A DNA stretch of 57,033 bases from Candidatus Binataceae bacterium (GCA_035500095.1 DATJXN010000002.1:1-57033); one strand, 5' to 3'. Shown: positions 1-9,327, numbered from the stretch's first letter. Numbers and translations: made by a program. The notes: a model not told the origin generated them from the letters alone.

Positions 1-170
1 ACCGAATCGATCGAATCAAGCTTGCCATCCTTGGGAACGTGGCATGCCGTACAAACCAGCAACGTGTCCGAGCCCTTCTGCTGCGCGCTGGCCGTGGCGT
101 TCACGAAGCTCGCAAGCAAGACCAGCAGAACCCCCTGAAGAATTGCCCTCGACGCTCGACGCTCGCCCAT
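1..170 (-). CDS. c-type cytochrome, N-terminal part (cut by window edge)
   Basis: Reading the minus strand from the ATG at 170 gives an open frame that runs off the left edge after 56 codons. It starts with a basic stretch and a hydrophobic signal segment (about residues 9-27, ending ATASAQQ). A haem-binding motif CTACH follows at residues 40-44, then VPKDGKLDSID. A GGGAGG Shine-Dalgarno sequence lies about nine bases before the ATG. This indicates an exported small cytochrome c that would carry electrons in the periplasm. The partner enzyme is outside the window, and class and length cannot be judged from this fragment. It is separated by about 220 bases from the convergently unrelated end of the glutamine-synthetase-like gene, which lies on the same strand upstream. 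Confidence 0.7.
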   Translation of the reverse strand, partial: MGERRASRAILQGVLLVLLASFVNATASAQQKGSDTLLVCTACHVPKDGKLDSIDS

Positions 171-389
171 TCGACGCGGCCTCCCTTCAGCTTCGACAAG
201 ATTGCCCTTCATACCGCGACCGAAGGAAAAAGGAAACCAAATAGACTGTTCGGCCCGAGCCCATCATCTGCACAATCGCGGCTCCAATTAGCGGTGTCGT
301 TCGAGGCGATCGCATCGCGTCCTCGCGCCTTTCATGCAGGATCAGTACCATCCGGCCGGTATCTTCCTGCCCGCGAGCGGCGGCCCGCG

Positions 390-1871
390 TCAGAACATCT
401 CGAAGTACTCGCGATGCTCCCAGTCGGTCACGTACGCGAGAAAACGCGCAATCTCGAATTCCTTGATTGCAACGATGTAGTCGATGAACTCGTTGCCCAT
501 CCTTTCGCGGAAGAGCGTGCTGCTCTTGAGCGCACTCACCGCATCCATCAGCGATCGCGGAAGTACCGCGCGGCCTGTGTCTGCGTAGGGATCGGTGGTC
601 GGCAGCCCGGGGTCGAGCGCCCTCTCGATCCCGTCCATCCCGGCGATCAAATTTGACGCGAGGTACAAGTAGGGATTGGCGGACGGCTCGCCGATGCGGT
701 TCTCGAGGTGGGTGCCGGGATCGGTCGGGCTGCCGATTACGCGGATCATCGCACCGCGATTTTCGGTCGCCCAATTCGCCAGGTAGGGCGCGAGCGAATT
801 GGGGCGCAAGCGCTTGTAGCCGTTGACGGTCGGGTTACTGAATACGCAACTTGCTGCCGCATGATGCAGCAGGCCGCCGATGAAATTGCGCCCGGCTGCG
901 GACAGCAACTGCGACTCATCGGGCGCCGCGAACGCGTTCTCGCCGGTCGCCAGCGAGTAGAGCGACTGATGCAGGTGCCAGCCGCTTGCGTAAACATTCT
1001 GCAGCGCGGGCCAGCACATGAACGTCGCGTGACATCCGTGGCGCCGGCATATCTGCTTCACCGCGCTCTTGAACAGCAACATATCGTCGGCCGGCGCGAG
1101 TCCGGTTTCGGGCTCGAACGTCACCTCCAACTGGCTGGGGCCCCATTCGGTCTCAAGGCTGCGGATCGGAAGTCCAAGCGCCTCCAGATTTTCGCGCAAC
1201 ATCTCGAGGATCGGCTGCATCTCATCGATCTTCTGCTCGGCCAGGTGCTGAAAGCCATGCGTCAGCAGGCTCACTTGCGGCGGCTCCGCAGGCTGACCGG
1301 ATTGCTCGAGCCTTAGACGCGGATCGTCGAGCTTCATCACGTAGAACTCGACTTCCAGGCCCGCCATCGAGCCGAAGCCTTTGCCCCGCGCTTCTTCCAG
1401 CGCGCGGCGAAAGATGTAGCGCGGCGCGATCGTGACCGGCGCGCCACCGGGCAGATACAGATCGGCCGAAACCCACGCCGTAGCCGGGACCCACGGCAAC
1501 ACGCGGAAGGTCTCCGGGTCGGGAACCATCAGGAGGTCGCCCGAACCGCCGGCTGCGCCGAGCGGCAGGCCGCCCTGGCCGGTGAATACGGGGAACACGA
1601 CGTGGTTGGAAGTGTCGAAGGCGAACAACGTGCTGACGATGCCGTGGCCGCGCTCGAGCGCCGAGAGAAAGTTCGGCGCGGTCAGCGTTTTGCCGCGTGC
1701 GATTCCGTGCTGGTCGGCAAACACCACGCGCACCGAACTTATGCCGTCGCGCTCGATCGTGTCGCGCAGGCCGCGCGCCCGCTCGCTTTGCGCCGCCGTC
1801 CAAAGTCCGTGGCGCTCGATGAATCCCGGGCGCGATAGGCCCGAGGGCCTGACTTCATCCGATTCAGCCAA
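390..1871 (-). CDS. glutamine synthetase-family ligase (gamma-glutamylanilide synthase-like)
   Basis: The 493-residue protein has the glutamine synthetase fold. An N-terminal beta-grasp part carries FADQHGIARGK. The ATP-grasp catalytic part contains GLEVEFYV, TEWGPSQLEVTFEP, SGWHLHQSL, RPNSLAP, ENRGAMIRV and HLENRIGEPSANPYLYLA. Such members ligate glutamate to ammonia or to an amine with ATP. It is the third gene behind Rieske dioxygenase alpha and beta subunits on the same strand (62-base gap to the beta subunit). Aniline-degradation operons (atdA/tdn) likewise combine a glutamine-synthetase-like gamma-glutamylanilide synthase with a two-subunit dioxygenase, so a gamma-glutamylation step on an aromatic amine is the most specific reading. 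A gamma-glutamylpolyamine synthetase is the alternative. The family is firm and the substrate is inferred from context. Confidence 0.85.
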   Translation of the reverse strand: MAESDEVRPSGLSRPGFIERHGLWTAAQSERARGLRDTIERDGISSVRVVFADQHGIARGKTLTAPNFLSALERGHGIVSTLFAFDTSNHVVFPVFTGQGGLPLGAAGGSGDLLMVPDPETFRVLPWVPATAWVSADLYLPGGAPVTIAPRYIFRRALEEARGKGFGSMAGLEVEFYVMKLDDPRLRLEQSGQPAEPPQVSLLTHGFQHLAEQKIDEMQPILEMLRENLEALGLPIRSLETEWGPSQLEVTFEPETGLAPADDMLLFKSAVKQICRRHGCHATFMCWPALQNVYASGWHLHQSLYSLATGENAFAAPDESQLLSAAGRNFIGGLLHHAAASCVFSNPTVNGYKRLRPNSLAPYLANWATENRGAMIRVIGSPTDPGTHLENRIGEPSANPYLYLASNLIAGMDGIERALDPGLPTTDPYADTGRAVLPRSLMDAVSALKSSTLFRERMGNEFIDYIVAIKEFEIARFLAYVTDWEHREYFEMF

Positions 1872-1933
1872 GTCTCACCTCCGCGGCCAAAGAAGGCCTC
1901 CAAGCCCGGCGCGATCCTGCCGGTGGGCTGCCG

Positions 1934-2518
1934 TCACAGAAAAAAGGAATTGTTCTCCTGGCCCTCGTCGCAATCGAGCAGGTTGATTTGCTTCAGCGCG
2001 ATTTTCCAGACGCCCTGCTCCGCCACGAACAGGTATCCGAACCAACCCGCGAGCGCGCGATGAACGCCCAGGCGATAGGTTTGAATCACGAAATTCGCCC
2101 GCGCCGCGAGTTCGTCGGTGCGGCTCGTGAAAATTTCCAGATTGCTCAGCAGATGACAGGTGCGGGTCGGCGGGATTTGCGAGTAGGCGCTGCCGGTGCG
2201 CAGCCGCGCGACGCGATCCCGCAGCCGGCGGCGATCGTGAAATTCTCCCGTAATCTCGCGCCGCGGATCGTTGCCGCGTCTGACCGGTATCCAGTAGATG
2301 CACTCGCGGCTGAACAGTTCGAGCCAGCGCTCGAACTCGCCGTCGTCGAGCAGCCGCGCCTCGCGTTTGATCAGCCGTTCGCACGCCTGCTCTAGTTCGC
2401 GCGCCGGCGGCTCTGCGGGATTCTTCCACGTGCTTTCGAGCGCCGTCAGCCGCTCGTAGAGCGCGTCGTTGACGTAGCGATACGGCTCGCCCGCGCCGGA
2501 GTCGTCCTTCGTCACCAA
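1934..2518 (-). CDS. aromatic-ring-hydroxylating dioxygenase, beta subunit
   Basis: The protein is 194 residues long, the normal size for the small subunit of Rieske non-haem iron dioxygenases. It has the expected cone-like fold features: an N-terminal helix rich in Glu and Arg (EQACERLIKREARLLDD), then FERWLELFSRECIYWIPV, RDRVARLRTG and LLSNLEIF. Small subunits hold the alpha3-beta3 hexamer together and influence substrate range; they carry no metal. The gene starts 9 bases after the alpha-subunit stop, so the two are almost certainly cotranscribed and coupled. No ferredoxin or reductase gene is seen nearby, so electrons must come from elsewhere. Confidence 0.9.
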   Translation of the reverse strand: MVTKDDSGAGEPYRYVNDALYERLTALESTWKNPAEPPARELEQACERLIKREARLLDDGEFERWLELFSRECIYWIPVRRGNDPRREITGEFHDRRRLRDRVARLRTGSAYSQIPPTRTCHLLSNLEIFTSRTDELAARANFVIQTYRLGVHRALAGWFGYLFVAEQGVWKIALKQINLLDCDEGQENNSFFL

Positions 2519-2527
2519 AGCCGGCTC

Positions 2528-3832
2528 CTATTGCACCGTGAGATTGAGCTCGGCACTCATCAACCGCTTCCATTCCCTGTAGTAGGCGCGCAAGTGGAGA
2601 TCGTCGCTCACCGGGCCTGTGACGACCCCCTGGGCGTCGGTCCGCTCGACGCCGGTGTGCAGATGGCGGCTGATGTCGATCCATTCGAGTTCGGGAATCG
2701 CAAGCCCCTGCTGGCAGGCTTCGAAGTTCGCGCAATCGTCGACCTCGCCGAAGTTCGGAAAATCCTCCTGCGTGCGCATCCGCAGCACATTGATCTCGTC
2801 GGGCACGCCGCTCAGCGTGGTCGCATACCACGTCACCTGTACGCGGTCGACGGCGATCGGCTCGACCACCTGGATCTGATTGCCGATGATCAGAAGGTTG
2901 GGAAAGATGTTGAGGTTCATCCCTGACCCGACCGCAATCTCGAGCAATCGATTCGCTTCCTCGTCTCCCACTCGCTCGCGCAGCTGTTCCTCGTAGTTTT
3001 CGCGTCCGGGCTGCGGCCGCTGCCGTTTCCAGGCCGACTCGGCATGCATCTCGGGCCGCTGATCGATAAAGGTATGGCCGCCGCCGAGCGCCTGCGTGTA
3101 CATGGCGCAATCGTCCGGATCGGCGGTGCCGAAGTACGACATGTCGCGCCCGGATCCGTGACGCCGCGCGGTCATCGCCAGCAACGAACGATGCGAGAAT
3201 GGCGGATGGTAGCCGTCGCCGGCATTGTCGTAGACCATTTTCCAGTTGGCCGCCATCACCATCCGCTGCGCCGAACTGCGCACCACGATCTCGGCGCCCG
3301 AATAGCGATCAAGCCACTGGTCGATAAGCGGACGCGCCGCGCCCAGATGCTGCGCCAGCCCGGGCGCTGCGCGATTAAGGGTACCGAAGATGAATCCGCG
3401 ATAAGTCTCGAGGCGCGGAACTCTCGCGAGGTCGTAGCGCTCCAGCTTGAAGTCCGGCCCGTAGGCGTCGCTGCCCGGCACCGCCACGCACTTCCCGCTG
3501 CTGCTGTAAGTCCATCCGTGATAGCCGCAGGTGAAGTACCGCGCCGAGCCCTCGCGCAGGCGGCACACCGTTGCCCCTCGATGGGTGCAGCGGTTCATCA
3601 ATGCGTTGATCTTGCCGCCGCCATCGCGTGTGATGATGATCGGCCTAAGGCCGAGCGTGCGCGCGACGAAATCGTTGGGCTTGGCGATCTCGCTTTCGTG
3701 GCCGAGGTAAACCCAGGTGCCGCCGAAAATCCTCACCATCTCTTCGGCGAAGATTGCGGGGTCGGTGTAGAGCGAGCGATGCACCCGCCCTTCCTGCACC
3801 AGGTGATCCCATCGCGAGACCGCGTCGTGCAT
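2528..3832 (-). CDS. Rieske aromatic-ring-hydroxylating dioxygenase, alpha subunit
   Basis: This is the catalytic large subunit, 434 residues. The Rieske 2Fe-2S motif is complete: C82-x-H84 in CTHRG and C102-x2-H105 in CGYHGW. The mononuclear iron site is visible in DNAGDGYHPPFSH, with His209 and His214 and an upstream Asp206 as the electron-bridging residue. It adds O2 to an aromatic ring or oxidises an aromatic amine. It is the first gene of the minus-strand set alpha-beta-GS-like. A 258-base divergent spacer separates it from aceE and should contain promoters for both directions. Family and role are clear. The substrate is not, and the glutamine-synthetase-like neighbour points to an aromatic amine. 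Confidence 0.92.
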   Translation of the reverse strand: MHDAVSRWDHLVQEGRVHRSLYTDPAIFAEEMVRIFGGTWVYLGHESEIAKPNDFVARTLGLRPIIITRDGGGKINALMNRCTHRGATVCRLREGSARYFTCGYHGWTYSSSGKCVAVPGSDAYGPDFKLERYDLARVPRLETYRGFIFGTLNRAAPGLAQHLGAARPLIDQWLDRYSGAEIVVRSSAQRMVMAANWKMVYDNAGDGYHPPFSHRSLLAMTARRHGSGRDMSYFGTADPDDCAMYTQALGGGHTFIDQRPEMHAESAWKRQRPQPGRENYEEQLRERVGDEEANRLLEIAVGSGMNLNIFPNLLIIGNQIQVVEPIAVDRVQVTWYATTLSGVPDEINVLRMRTQEDFPNFGEVDDCANFEACQQGLAIPELEWIDISRHLHTGVERTDAQGVVTGPVSDDLHLRAYYREWKRLMSAELNLTVQ

Positions 3833-4090
3833 AGGTCACAGGCGATAACGCGAAGCATCCGGCTGCGTCAACAGGGCGGATATCGCTCTGGATAACCCGC
3901 GGCCGCTTGCGCGGCGGCCCCGCGATGCCCGCGCCGGCCAGGCCGGCGGTCTCGAAGGCGCGGACGCAAGAGACCCCGGGACGCGGATGCACTTTCGCTG
4001 CGGTTGGAGCAAAATGTAACTCTTGTCAGAGGGGCATCGGCGGAGGCGGCGGCGAAGCCCAAACCATCGTGCAACAACAGGAACGGTCCG

Positions 4091-6751
4091 ATGACAGCGA
4101 TTCAGGACACTGACCCGGAAGAAACCCGCGAATGGCTGGATTCGCTGGAGGCCGTGATCGACGCTGAAGGCGTCGATCGCGCGCATTATCTGCTCGAACA
4201 GCTCATCACGGCGGCGCGCCTGCGCGGCACCTACCTGCCCTACAACGCCAACACACCATACTTGAACACCATCCCGCCCGAGCGCCAGCCGCACTATCCC
4301 GGCGACCGCGAAATCGAGCGGCGCATCAGCTCGACGATCCGCTGGAACGCGCTCGCGATGGTGGTGCGCGCCAACAAGGAGGGCTCCGAGCTCGGCGGCC
4401 ACATCGCGAGCTTCCAATCCGCGGCTACGCTCTATGACATCGGCTTCGGTCATTTCTGGCGCGCGCCGACCGAAAATCACGGCGGCGACATCGTCTACGT
4501 CCAGGGCCATTCGTCCCCGGGAATCTACGCGCGCGCGTTCGTCGAAGGCCATCTCACCGAAGAGCAGGTGCTCAACTTCCGGCGCGAGGTCGACGGCCGC
4601 GGGCTTTCGTCCTACCCGCATCCGTGGCTGATGCCTGAGTTCTGGCAGTTTCCGACGGTGTCGATGGGTCTCGGGCCGATCACGGCGATCTACCAGGCGC
4701 GCTTCATGAAGTATCTCGAGGGGCGCGGCCTCGGCCAGATGGGCGATCGCAAGGTCTGGGCCTTCATGGGCGATGGCGAGATGGACGAGCCCGAATCGCT
4801 CGGCGCAATTTCGCTCGCCGCGCGCGAAAAGCTCGACAACCTGATCTTCGTCGTCAACTGCAACCTGCAGCGGCTCGACGGCCCGGTGCGCGGCAATGGC
4901 AAGATCATCCAGGAGCTCGAGGCCGACTTCCGCGGCGCCGGATGGAACGTGATCAAAGTCATCTGGGGCAGCAACTGGGACGCTCTGCTCGCGCGCGACA
5001 AGCTCGGACTTTTGCGCAAGCGCATGGAGGAATGCGTCGACGGCGAATACCAGGCCTTCAAGTCGCGCGACGGCGCTTACGTGCGCAAGGAGTTCTTTGC
5101 CAAGTATCCCGAGTTGCTCGAGATGGTTTCCGGCATGACCGACGACGAAGTCTGGCAACTGCGCCGCGGCGGCCACGACCCGCTCAAGGTTTACGCCGCG
5201 TACGCCGCCGCGGTTAACCATCGCGACCAGCCCACCGTCATCCTCGCCAAGACCATCAAGGGTTACGGGATGGGCGCCGCGGGCGAGGGGATGAACATCA
5301 CCCATCAGCAGAAGAAGATGGGACTCGAGGAGCTCAAGGCCTTTCGCGATCGCTTCAAGATCCCGGTGGCTGACGATCAGATCGCCGAGGTGCCGCTGCA
5401 TCGGCTGGACGAAAACGGCGTCGAATTCCAGTATCTGCGCGAGCGCCGCAAGACGCTGGGCGGCAGCCTGCCGCAGCGCCGGCGCAAGTCGGCGCCGCTA
5501 CCGGTTCCGCCGCTTTCCGCGTTCGAATCGCAGCTCGCGAGCACCGGCGACCGCGAAGTCTCGACCACGATGTCCTTCGTGCGGATTCTCTCCGCGCTGC
5601 TGCGCGACAAGAACATCGGCAACCGCGTGGTGCCGATCGTTCCCGACGAATCGCGCACCTTCGGCATGGAGGGGATGTTCCGTCAGCTCGGAATTTTTTC
5701 GCAGGTCGGCCAGCTCTACAAACCCGAGGACGCCGGCCAGTTGATGTTCTATCGCGAATACCAGCACGGCCAGATCCTGCAGGAGGGAATTACCGAGGCC
5801 GGCGCGATGTCGTCGTGGATCGCCGCCGCGACCTCATACAGCACCCACAACCTGCCGATGATCCCCTTCTTCATCTTCTATTCGATGTTCGGATTCCAGC
5901 GCGTGGGCGATCTCGCATGGGCCGCGGGCGATTCGCGATGCCGCGGCTTTCTGCTCGGCGGAACTTCCGGACGCACCACGCTCAACGGCGAAGGCCTCCA
6001 GCACGCCGACGGCCACAGCCACGTGCTGGCCTCGGTCATACCCAATTGCATCGCCTACGACCCGACCTTCGCATACGAGCTCGCGGTGATCATCCACGAT
6101 GGCCTGCGGCGGATGCTGGCGGAACAGGAGGACGTCTTCTATTACATCACGCTGATGAACGAGAACTACGTTCATCCGGCGATGCCCGAGGGCGTGGAGG
6201 ACGGTATCCTCAAGGGCATGTATCCGCTAATCAACAGCAGCGCCAACGGCAAGGGGCCGCGCGTCCAGCTGCTGGGCTCGGGAACCATCCTGCGCGAGGC
6301 CATCGCGGCGGCCGACCTGCTGCGCGACGACTTCGGCGTCGCCGCCGACGTCTGGAGCGTGCCGAGCTTCACCCAGCTAAGGCGCGACGGGATCGACGTC
6401 GAGCGCTGGAACATGCTGCATCCTACCGAGCCGCAGCGGCTCAGCTACGTCGAAACCTGCCTCGCCGACCATCCCGGACCGGTGGTCGCGGCGACTGACT
6501 ATATCCGCACCTTTGCCGATCAGATTCGCCCGTACATTCCCCGACGCTACCGCGTCCTGGGCACCGACGGTTTCGGCCGCAGCGACTATCGTGCGCGCCT
6601 GCGCAGCTTCTTCGAGATCGATCGCTACTACATCACCGTCGCCGCGCTGCGCTCGCTCGCCGACGACGAAGAAATACCCGCTTCCCGGGTCGCCGCTGCG
6701 ATCAAGAAATACGAAATCGATCCGGAAAAGCCGAATCCGGCAACGGTGTGA
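4091..6751 (+). CDS. aceE: pyruvate dehydrogenase E1, homodimeric type
   Basis: With the ATG at 4091 the product is 886 residues, matching the single-chain E1 of proteobacteria (about 887). It decarboxylates pyruvate with thiamine diphosphate and acetylates the lipoyl group of E2. Visible marks are the N-terminal stretch TYLPYNANTPYLNTI, the ThDP/Mg motif GDGEMDEPES, EGMNITHQQKKM, and a transketolase-like pyrimidine domain with SRTFGMEGMFRQLG. The frame is open upstream to 4004, but the earlier residues look like noise and an AGGAAC Shine-Dalgarno precedes 4091. The E2 gene follows after 4 bases. No E3 (dihydrolipoamide dehydrogenase) gene is adjacent, so it must be encoded elsewhere. Confidence 0.95.
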   Translation: MTAIQDTDPEETREWLDSLEAVIDAEGVDRAHYLLEQLITAARLRGTYLPYNANTPYLNTIPPERQPHYPGDREIERRISSTIRWNALAMVVRANKEGSELGGHIASFQSAATLYDIGFGHFWRAPTENHGGDIVYVQGHSSPGIYARAFVEGHLTEEQVLNFRREVDGRGLSSYPHPWLMPEFWQFPTVSMGLGPITAIYQARFMKYLEGRGLGQMGDRKVWAFMGDGEMDEPESLGAISLAAREKLDNLIFVVNCNLQRLDGPVRGNGKIIQELEADFRGAGWNVIKVIWGSNWDALLARDKLGLLRKRMEECVDGEYQAFKSRDGAYVRKEFFAKYPELLEMVSGMTDDEVWQLRRGGHDPLKVYAAYAAAVNHRDQPTVILAKTIKGYGMGAAGEGMNITHQQKKMGLEELKAFRDRFKIPVADDQIAEVPLHRLDENGVEFQYLRERRKTLGGSLPQRRRKSAPLPVPPLSAFESQLASTGDREVSTTMSFVRILSALLRDKNIGNRVVPIVPDESRTFGMEGMFRQLGIFSQVGQLYKPEDAGQLMFYREYQHGQILQEGITEAGAMSSWIAAATSYSTHNLPMIPFFIFYSMFGFQRVGDLAWAAGDSRCRGFLLGGTSGRTTLNGEGLQHADGHSHVLASVIPNCIAYDPTFAYELAVIIHDGLRRMLAEQEDVFYYITLMNENYVHPAMPEGVEDGILKGMYPLINSSANGKGPRVQLLGSGTILREAIAAADLLRDDFGVAADVWSVPSFTQLRRDGIDVERWNMLHPTEPQRLSYVETCLADHPGPVVAATDYIRTFADQIRPYIPRRYRVLGTDGFGRSDYRARLRSFFEIDRYYITVAALRSLADDEEIPASRVAAAIKKYEIDPEKPNPATV

Positions 6752-6755
6752 TGCG

Positions 6756-8165
6756 ATGGGCCCGCTGATCGATATCAAGATTCCCGACATCGGCGAATTC
6801 AAGGACGTCGAGGTCATCGAGGTGATGGTCAAGCCGGGCGATCCGGTGCGCGTCGACGACTCGCTCATCACGATCGAATCCGACAAGGCCTCGATGGAGG
6901 TGCCGTCCACCGAGGCCGGCATCGTCAAGGAAATCAGGGTCAAGGTCGGCGACAAGGTTTCCGAAGGATCGCCCATCGTCGTGATCGAGACCGCGCCGGC
7001 CCCCGATGGCAAGGCCGCGGAATCCGCCGGCAAGTCCCCCGATGGCAAGGCTGCGGAATCCGCCGGCAAGTCTGCAGCTCCCAACGGCAAAGCGGCGCCG
7101 CCAGCCGAGGCAAGTTCTGCATCGACCTCGGCGCCTGCGGCCGCGGCGGCTCCAGCACCCGCGCCACCGCCATCCGCCCCGGGCGCCGTAGCCGCGCAAG
7201 ACGGCTCCTCGAGCGCTCCCGCGGCATTAACGCTGGCCGTATCGCCTGAGGGCGAATCCGGGCACAAGCCGCACGCGAGCCCGGCCGTGCGCAAATTCGC
7301 GCGCGAACTCGGAGTCGACCTGGGCAGCGTCAAAGGCACCGGATTGAAGGGCCGGATCTTTCGCGGCGACGTGCAGAACTTCGTCAAAAGCGCGCTCGCC
7401 GCGCCCCCGCGCGCGGGCGGGCTGGGCGGGGCGCTCGATCTGGCGCCATGGCCGAAGGTTGACTTCGCCAGATTCGGCGAGATCGAGACCCGCTCGCTCT
7501 CGCGCATCCGCCGCCTCTCGAAAGCCAATCTCGCGCGCAACTGGGCGATGATTCCTCACGTCACCCAGTTCGACGAGGCCGACGTGACTGACCTCGAGGC
7601 GCTCCGCCACGAACTCGGCGAGGCGCACGCCAGGGACGGCGTTCGCATCACGATGCTCGCCTTCGTGCTCAAAGCGCTGGTCCGCGCCCTGGCCGAGTAT
7701 CCGGAATTCAACTCGTCGCTCGACGGCGAGAACCTCATCCTCAGGAAGTATTTCCATTTCGGCTTTGCCGCCGACACGCCAGAAGGCCTCGTGGTGCCGG
7801 TGGTCCGCGACGTCGATAAGAAAGGCGTGCTGCAGATTGCGCGCGAGACCGCTGCGCTCGCGCAGGCCGCGCGCGAGGGCAAGCTCAAGATGGCCGACAT
7901 CCAGGGCGGATGCTTTACCGTGTCCAGCCTCGGAGGAATCGGCGGAACCGCGTTCACGCCGATTATCAACGCGCCCGAAGTGGCTATTCTCGGGCTATCG
8001 CGCCTGGCGACCAAGCCGGTATGGCGCGACGGCGCTTTCGTGCCGCGCCTGATGCTGCCGTTCTCGCTCTCCTACGACCATCGCGTGATCGACGGCGCGC
8101 TGGCCGCGCGCTTCGTCACCTACCTGAGCGCGATCCTCGCCGACATGCGCCGCGCTCTGCTCTAG
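6756..8165 (+). CDS. aceF: pyruvate dehydrogenase E2, dihydrolipoyl acetyltransferase
   Basis: The start is the ATG at 6756, four bases after the E1 stop, giving 469 residues; the longer frame upstream overlaps E1 and is not real. Order of parts: one lipoyl domain (residues 1-80) with the lipoylated Lys44 in ESDKASMEVP, an Ala/Pro/Lys-rich flexible linker that includes a 12-residue tandem repeat, a peripheral-subunit-binding domain (HASPAVRKFARELG), and the acyltransferase core ending with the active-site motif DHRVIDG. E. coli E2 has three lipoyl domains; this one has a single domain, as in many other bacteria. It moves the acetyl group from E1 to CoA and forms the core of the complex. Confidence 0.95.
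   Translation: MGPLIDIKIPDIGEFKDVEVIEVMVKPGDPVRVDDSLITIESDKASMEVPSTEAGIVKEIRVKVGDKVSEGSPIVVIETAPAPDGKAAESAGKSPDGKAAESAGKSAAPNGKAAPPAEASSASTSAPAAAAAPAPAPPPSAPGAVAAQDGSSSAPAALTLAVSPEGESGHKPHASPAVRKFARELGVDLGSVKGTGLKGRIFRGDVQNFVKSALAAPPRAGGLGGALDLAPWPKVDFARFGEIETRSLSRIRRLSKANLARNWAMIPHVTQFDEADVTDLEALRHELGEAHARDGVRITMLAFVLKALVRALAEYPEFNSSLDGENLILRKYFHFGFAADTPEGLVVPVVRDVDKKGVLQIARETAALAQAAREGKLKMADIQGGCFTVSSLGGIGGTAFTPIINAPEVAILGLSRLATKPVWRDGAFVPRLMLPFSLSYDHRVIDGALAARFVTYLSAILADMRRALL
7002..7073 (+). repeat. 36-bp tandem repeat inside the aceF linker
   Basis: Two adjacent 36-base units, at 7002-7037 and 7038-7073 and nearly identical, encode PDGKAAESAGKS twice in the swinging-arm linker of E2. 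The unit keeps the frame. Such linkers tolerate length change, so this looks like a replication-slippage duplication rather than a functional site. Confidence 0.8.
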
Positions 8166-8168
8166 GCC

Positions 8169-8199
8169 GAAGCGGCTCCGCAAGTCACCGCGCCGCTTC
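8169..8199. terminator. weak hairpin between convergent aceF and phaC
   Basis: GAAGCGG (8169-8175) and CCGCTTC (8193-8199) can pair around a 17-base loop in the 32-base gap between two convergent genes; the right arm overlaps the phaC stop. There is no T-run, so a role in termination in either direction is only suggested by position. Confidence 0.3.
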
Positions 8200-9268
8200 A
8201 GTCGCGCTCCGCGAGCCAGGCGCCGACCTCGGGCCAGAAGTGTTTCTGCGCCGCACCGCTGACTATCATCCCGATATGTCCCGCGGGGAAGGTCAGGTTG
8301 CGCTTGTCTTCGCTGCCGACGAAATCGACGAGCGGCAGGCTGGAGGCGGGAAATACCACGTCGTCAAGCTCGCCGATCGCGTTGAGCAGCGGGCAAACGA
8401 TGTTCGCCAATTCGACGCGCTCGCCGCCGACGCTGAACTCGCCCTGCTTGAGCAGGTTCTTCTGAAAAATCTCCCGCGACATCTCGCGGAAAATCCGCCC
8501 GGCAAGCGGGACGTCCCCGGACATCCACTGCTCGAACAGATCGAAGAACTCCGCGTAGTCTTCCTTCTCCTTGTTGCGGTAGAGCCCGACGTACTTGTCG
8601 ATCGCGTGATGGACCACGGCGGTCGCGGTAAACAGTCCTCTGATGAACCATGCGGGGCAGTTGCCGTAAACGGACGTGATCAGATCGACCGTCTGCCCGC
8701 TGAAGCGGTTCTCGAGGTTGTAGAGCGGATTACCCTGGACCGCGGTGTCGAAGGGAGTAGTCAGCGTAATCAGGTTTTTGACCTCGTCGGGATGGAGCGC
8801 CGCGTACAGCAGCGTCAGCAGCCCGCCGAAACAGTAGCCGAGCATGCTGACTTTCGGCGCACCGGTCAGATTCCTTACCGCGTGCACGGTATCGCCCAGG
8901 TCCTGGTTCACATAGGCATCGAAGCCGCGCCAGCTGTCGGCGCGCGACGGCGGAATCCATTCGACCATGTAAACGTCGAAGCCCTGGCGCGTCAGGTTCT
9001 CCATGACGCTGCGCCCCGGATAGATGTCGAGGATGAAGGGCCGCTTGATCAGCGCATAAACGAAGACGAGCGGCGTGCGATGCGCCCTGCCCTGCGCCGC
9101 GTAGCGTCTGAGCCTGACCTTCCCGCCTTCGTAAACGACCTCGTAGGGCGTCACTCCTGGCGGATCCTCGCTGAGCGGATAATGGTCGCTCAAACCGCGG
9201 CGTCTGCCGTCAAGCGCGCGCACGGCGCCGTCCAGCCAGTACATCGGAAGTTCGGTTATCAACGACAT
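8198..9268 (-). CDS. phaC: class III poly(3-hydroxyalkanoate) synthase, catalytic subunit
   Basis: The protein has an alpha/beta-hydrolase fold and polymerises hydroxyacyl-CoA into storage polyester on the granule surface. With the ATG at 9268 (AAGAGG upstream) it is 356 residues, the usual length of class III PhaC; the frame extends to a GTG at 9292 that is less likely. The lipase-like box GYCFGG contains the nucleophilic cysteine. The catalytic Asp is in GELDDVV and the His in AGHIG near the C-terminus. Class III enzymes need a PhaE partner, and the gene just upstream (9328-9822) carries a PhaE-like tail. The phaC gene follows it by 59 bases, so the two probably form one complex and one transcript. 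Confidence 0.9.
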   Translation of the reverse strand: MSLITELPMYWLDGAVRALDGRRRGLSDHYPLSEDPPGVTPYEVVYEGGKVRLRRYAAQGRAHRTPLVFVYALIKRPFILDIYPGRSVMENLTRQGFDVYMVEWIPPSRADSWRGFDAYVNQDLGDTVHAVRNLTGAPKVSMLGYCFGGLLTLLYAALHPDEVKNLITLTTPFDTAVQGNPLYNLENRFSGQTVDLITSVYGNCPAWFIRGLFTATAVVHHAIDKYVGLYRNKEKEDYAEFFDLFEQWMSGDVPLAGRIFREMSREIFQKNLLKQGEFSVGGERVELANIVCPLLNAIGELDDVVFPASSLPLVDFVGSEDKRNLTFPAGHIGMIVSGAAQKHFWPEVGAWLAERD

Positions 9269-9327
9269 CGCGATTTCTTCCTCTTGGCGCACGCGGCGCG
9301 TCCCGGCCGTCAGGTTTAGGTGGCGGG

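Noticed and set aside
1875..3110. 411-codon minus-strand frame
   Set aside because: It overlaps the dioxygenase subunits in another frame and is an Arg/Ala-rich shadow.
3836..5401. 521-codon minus-strand frame
   Set aside because: It lies antisense to aceE, which has full family motifs; the frame is a by-product of GC-rich codon use.
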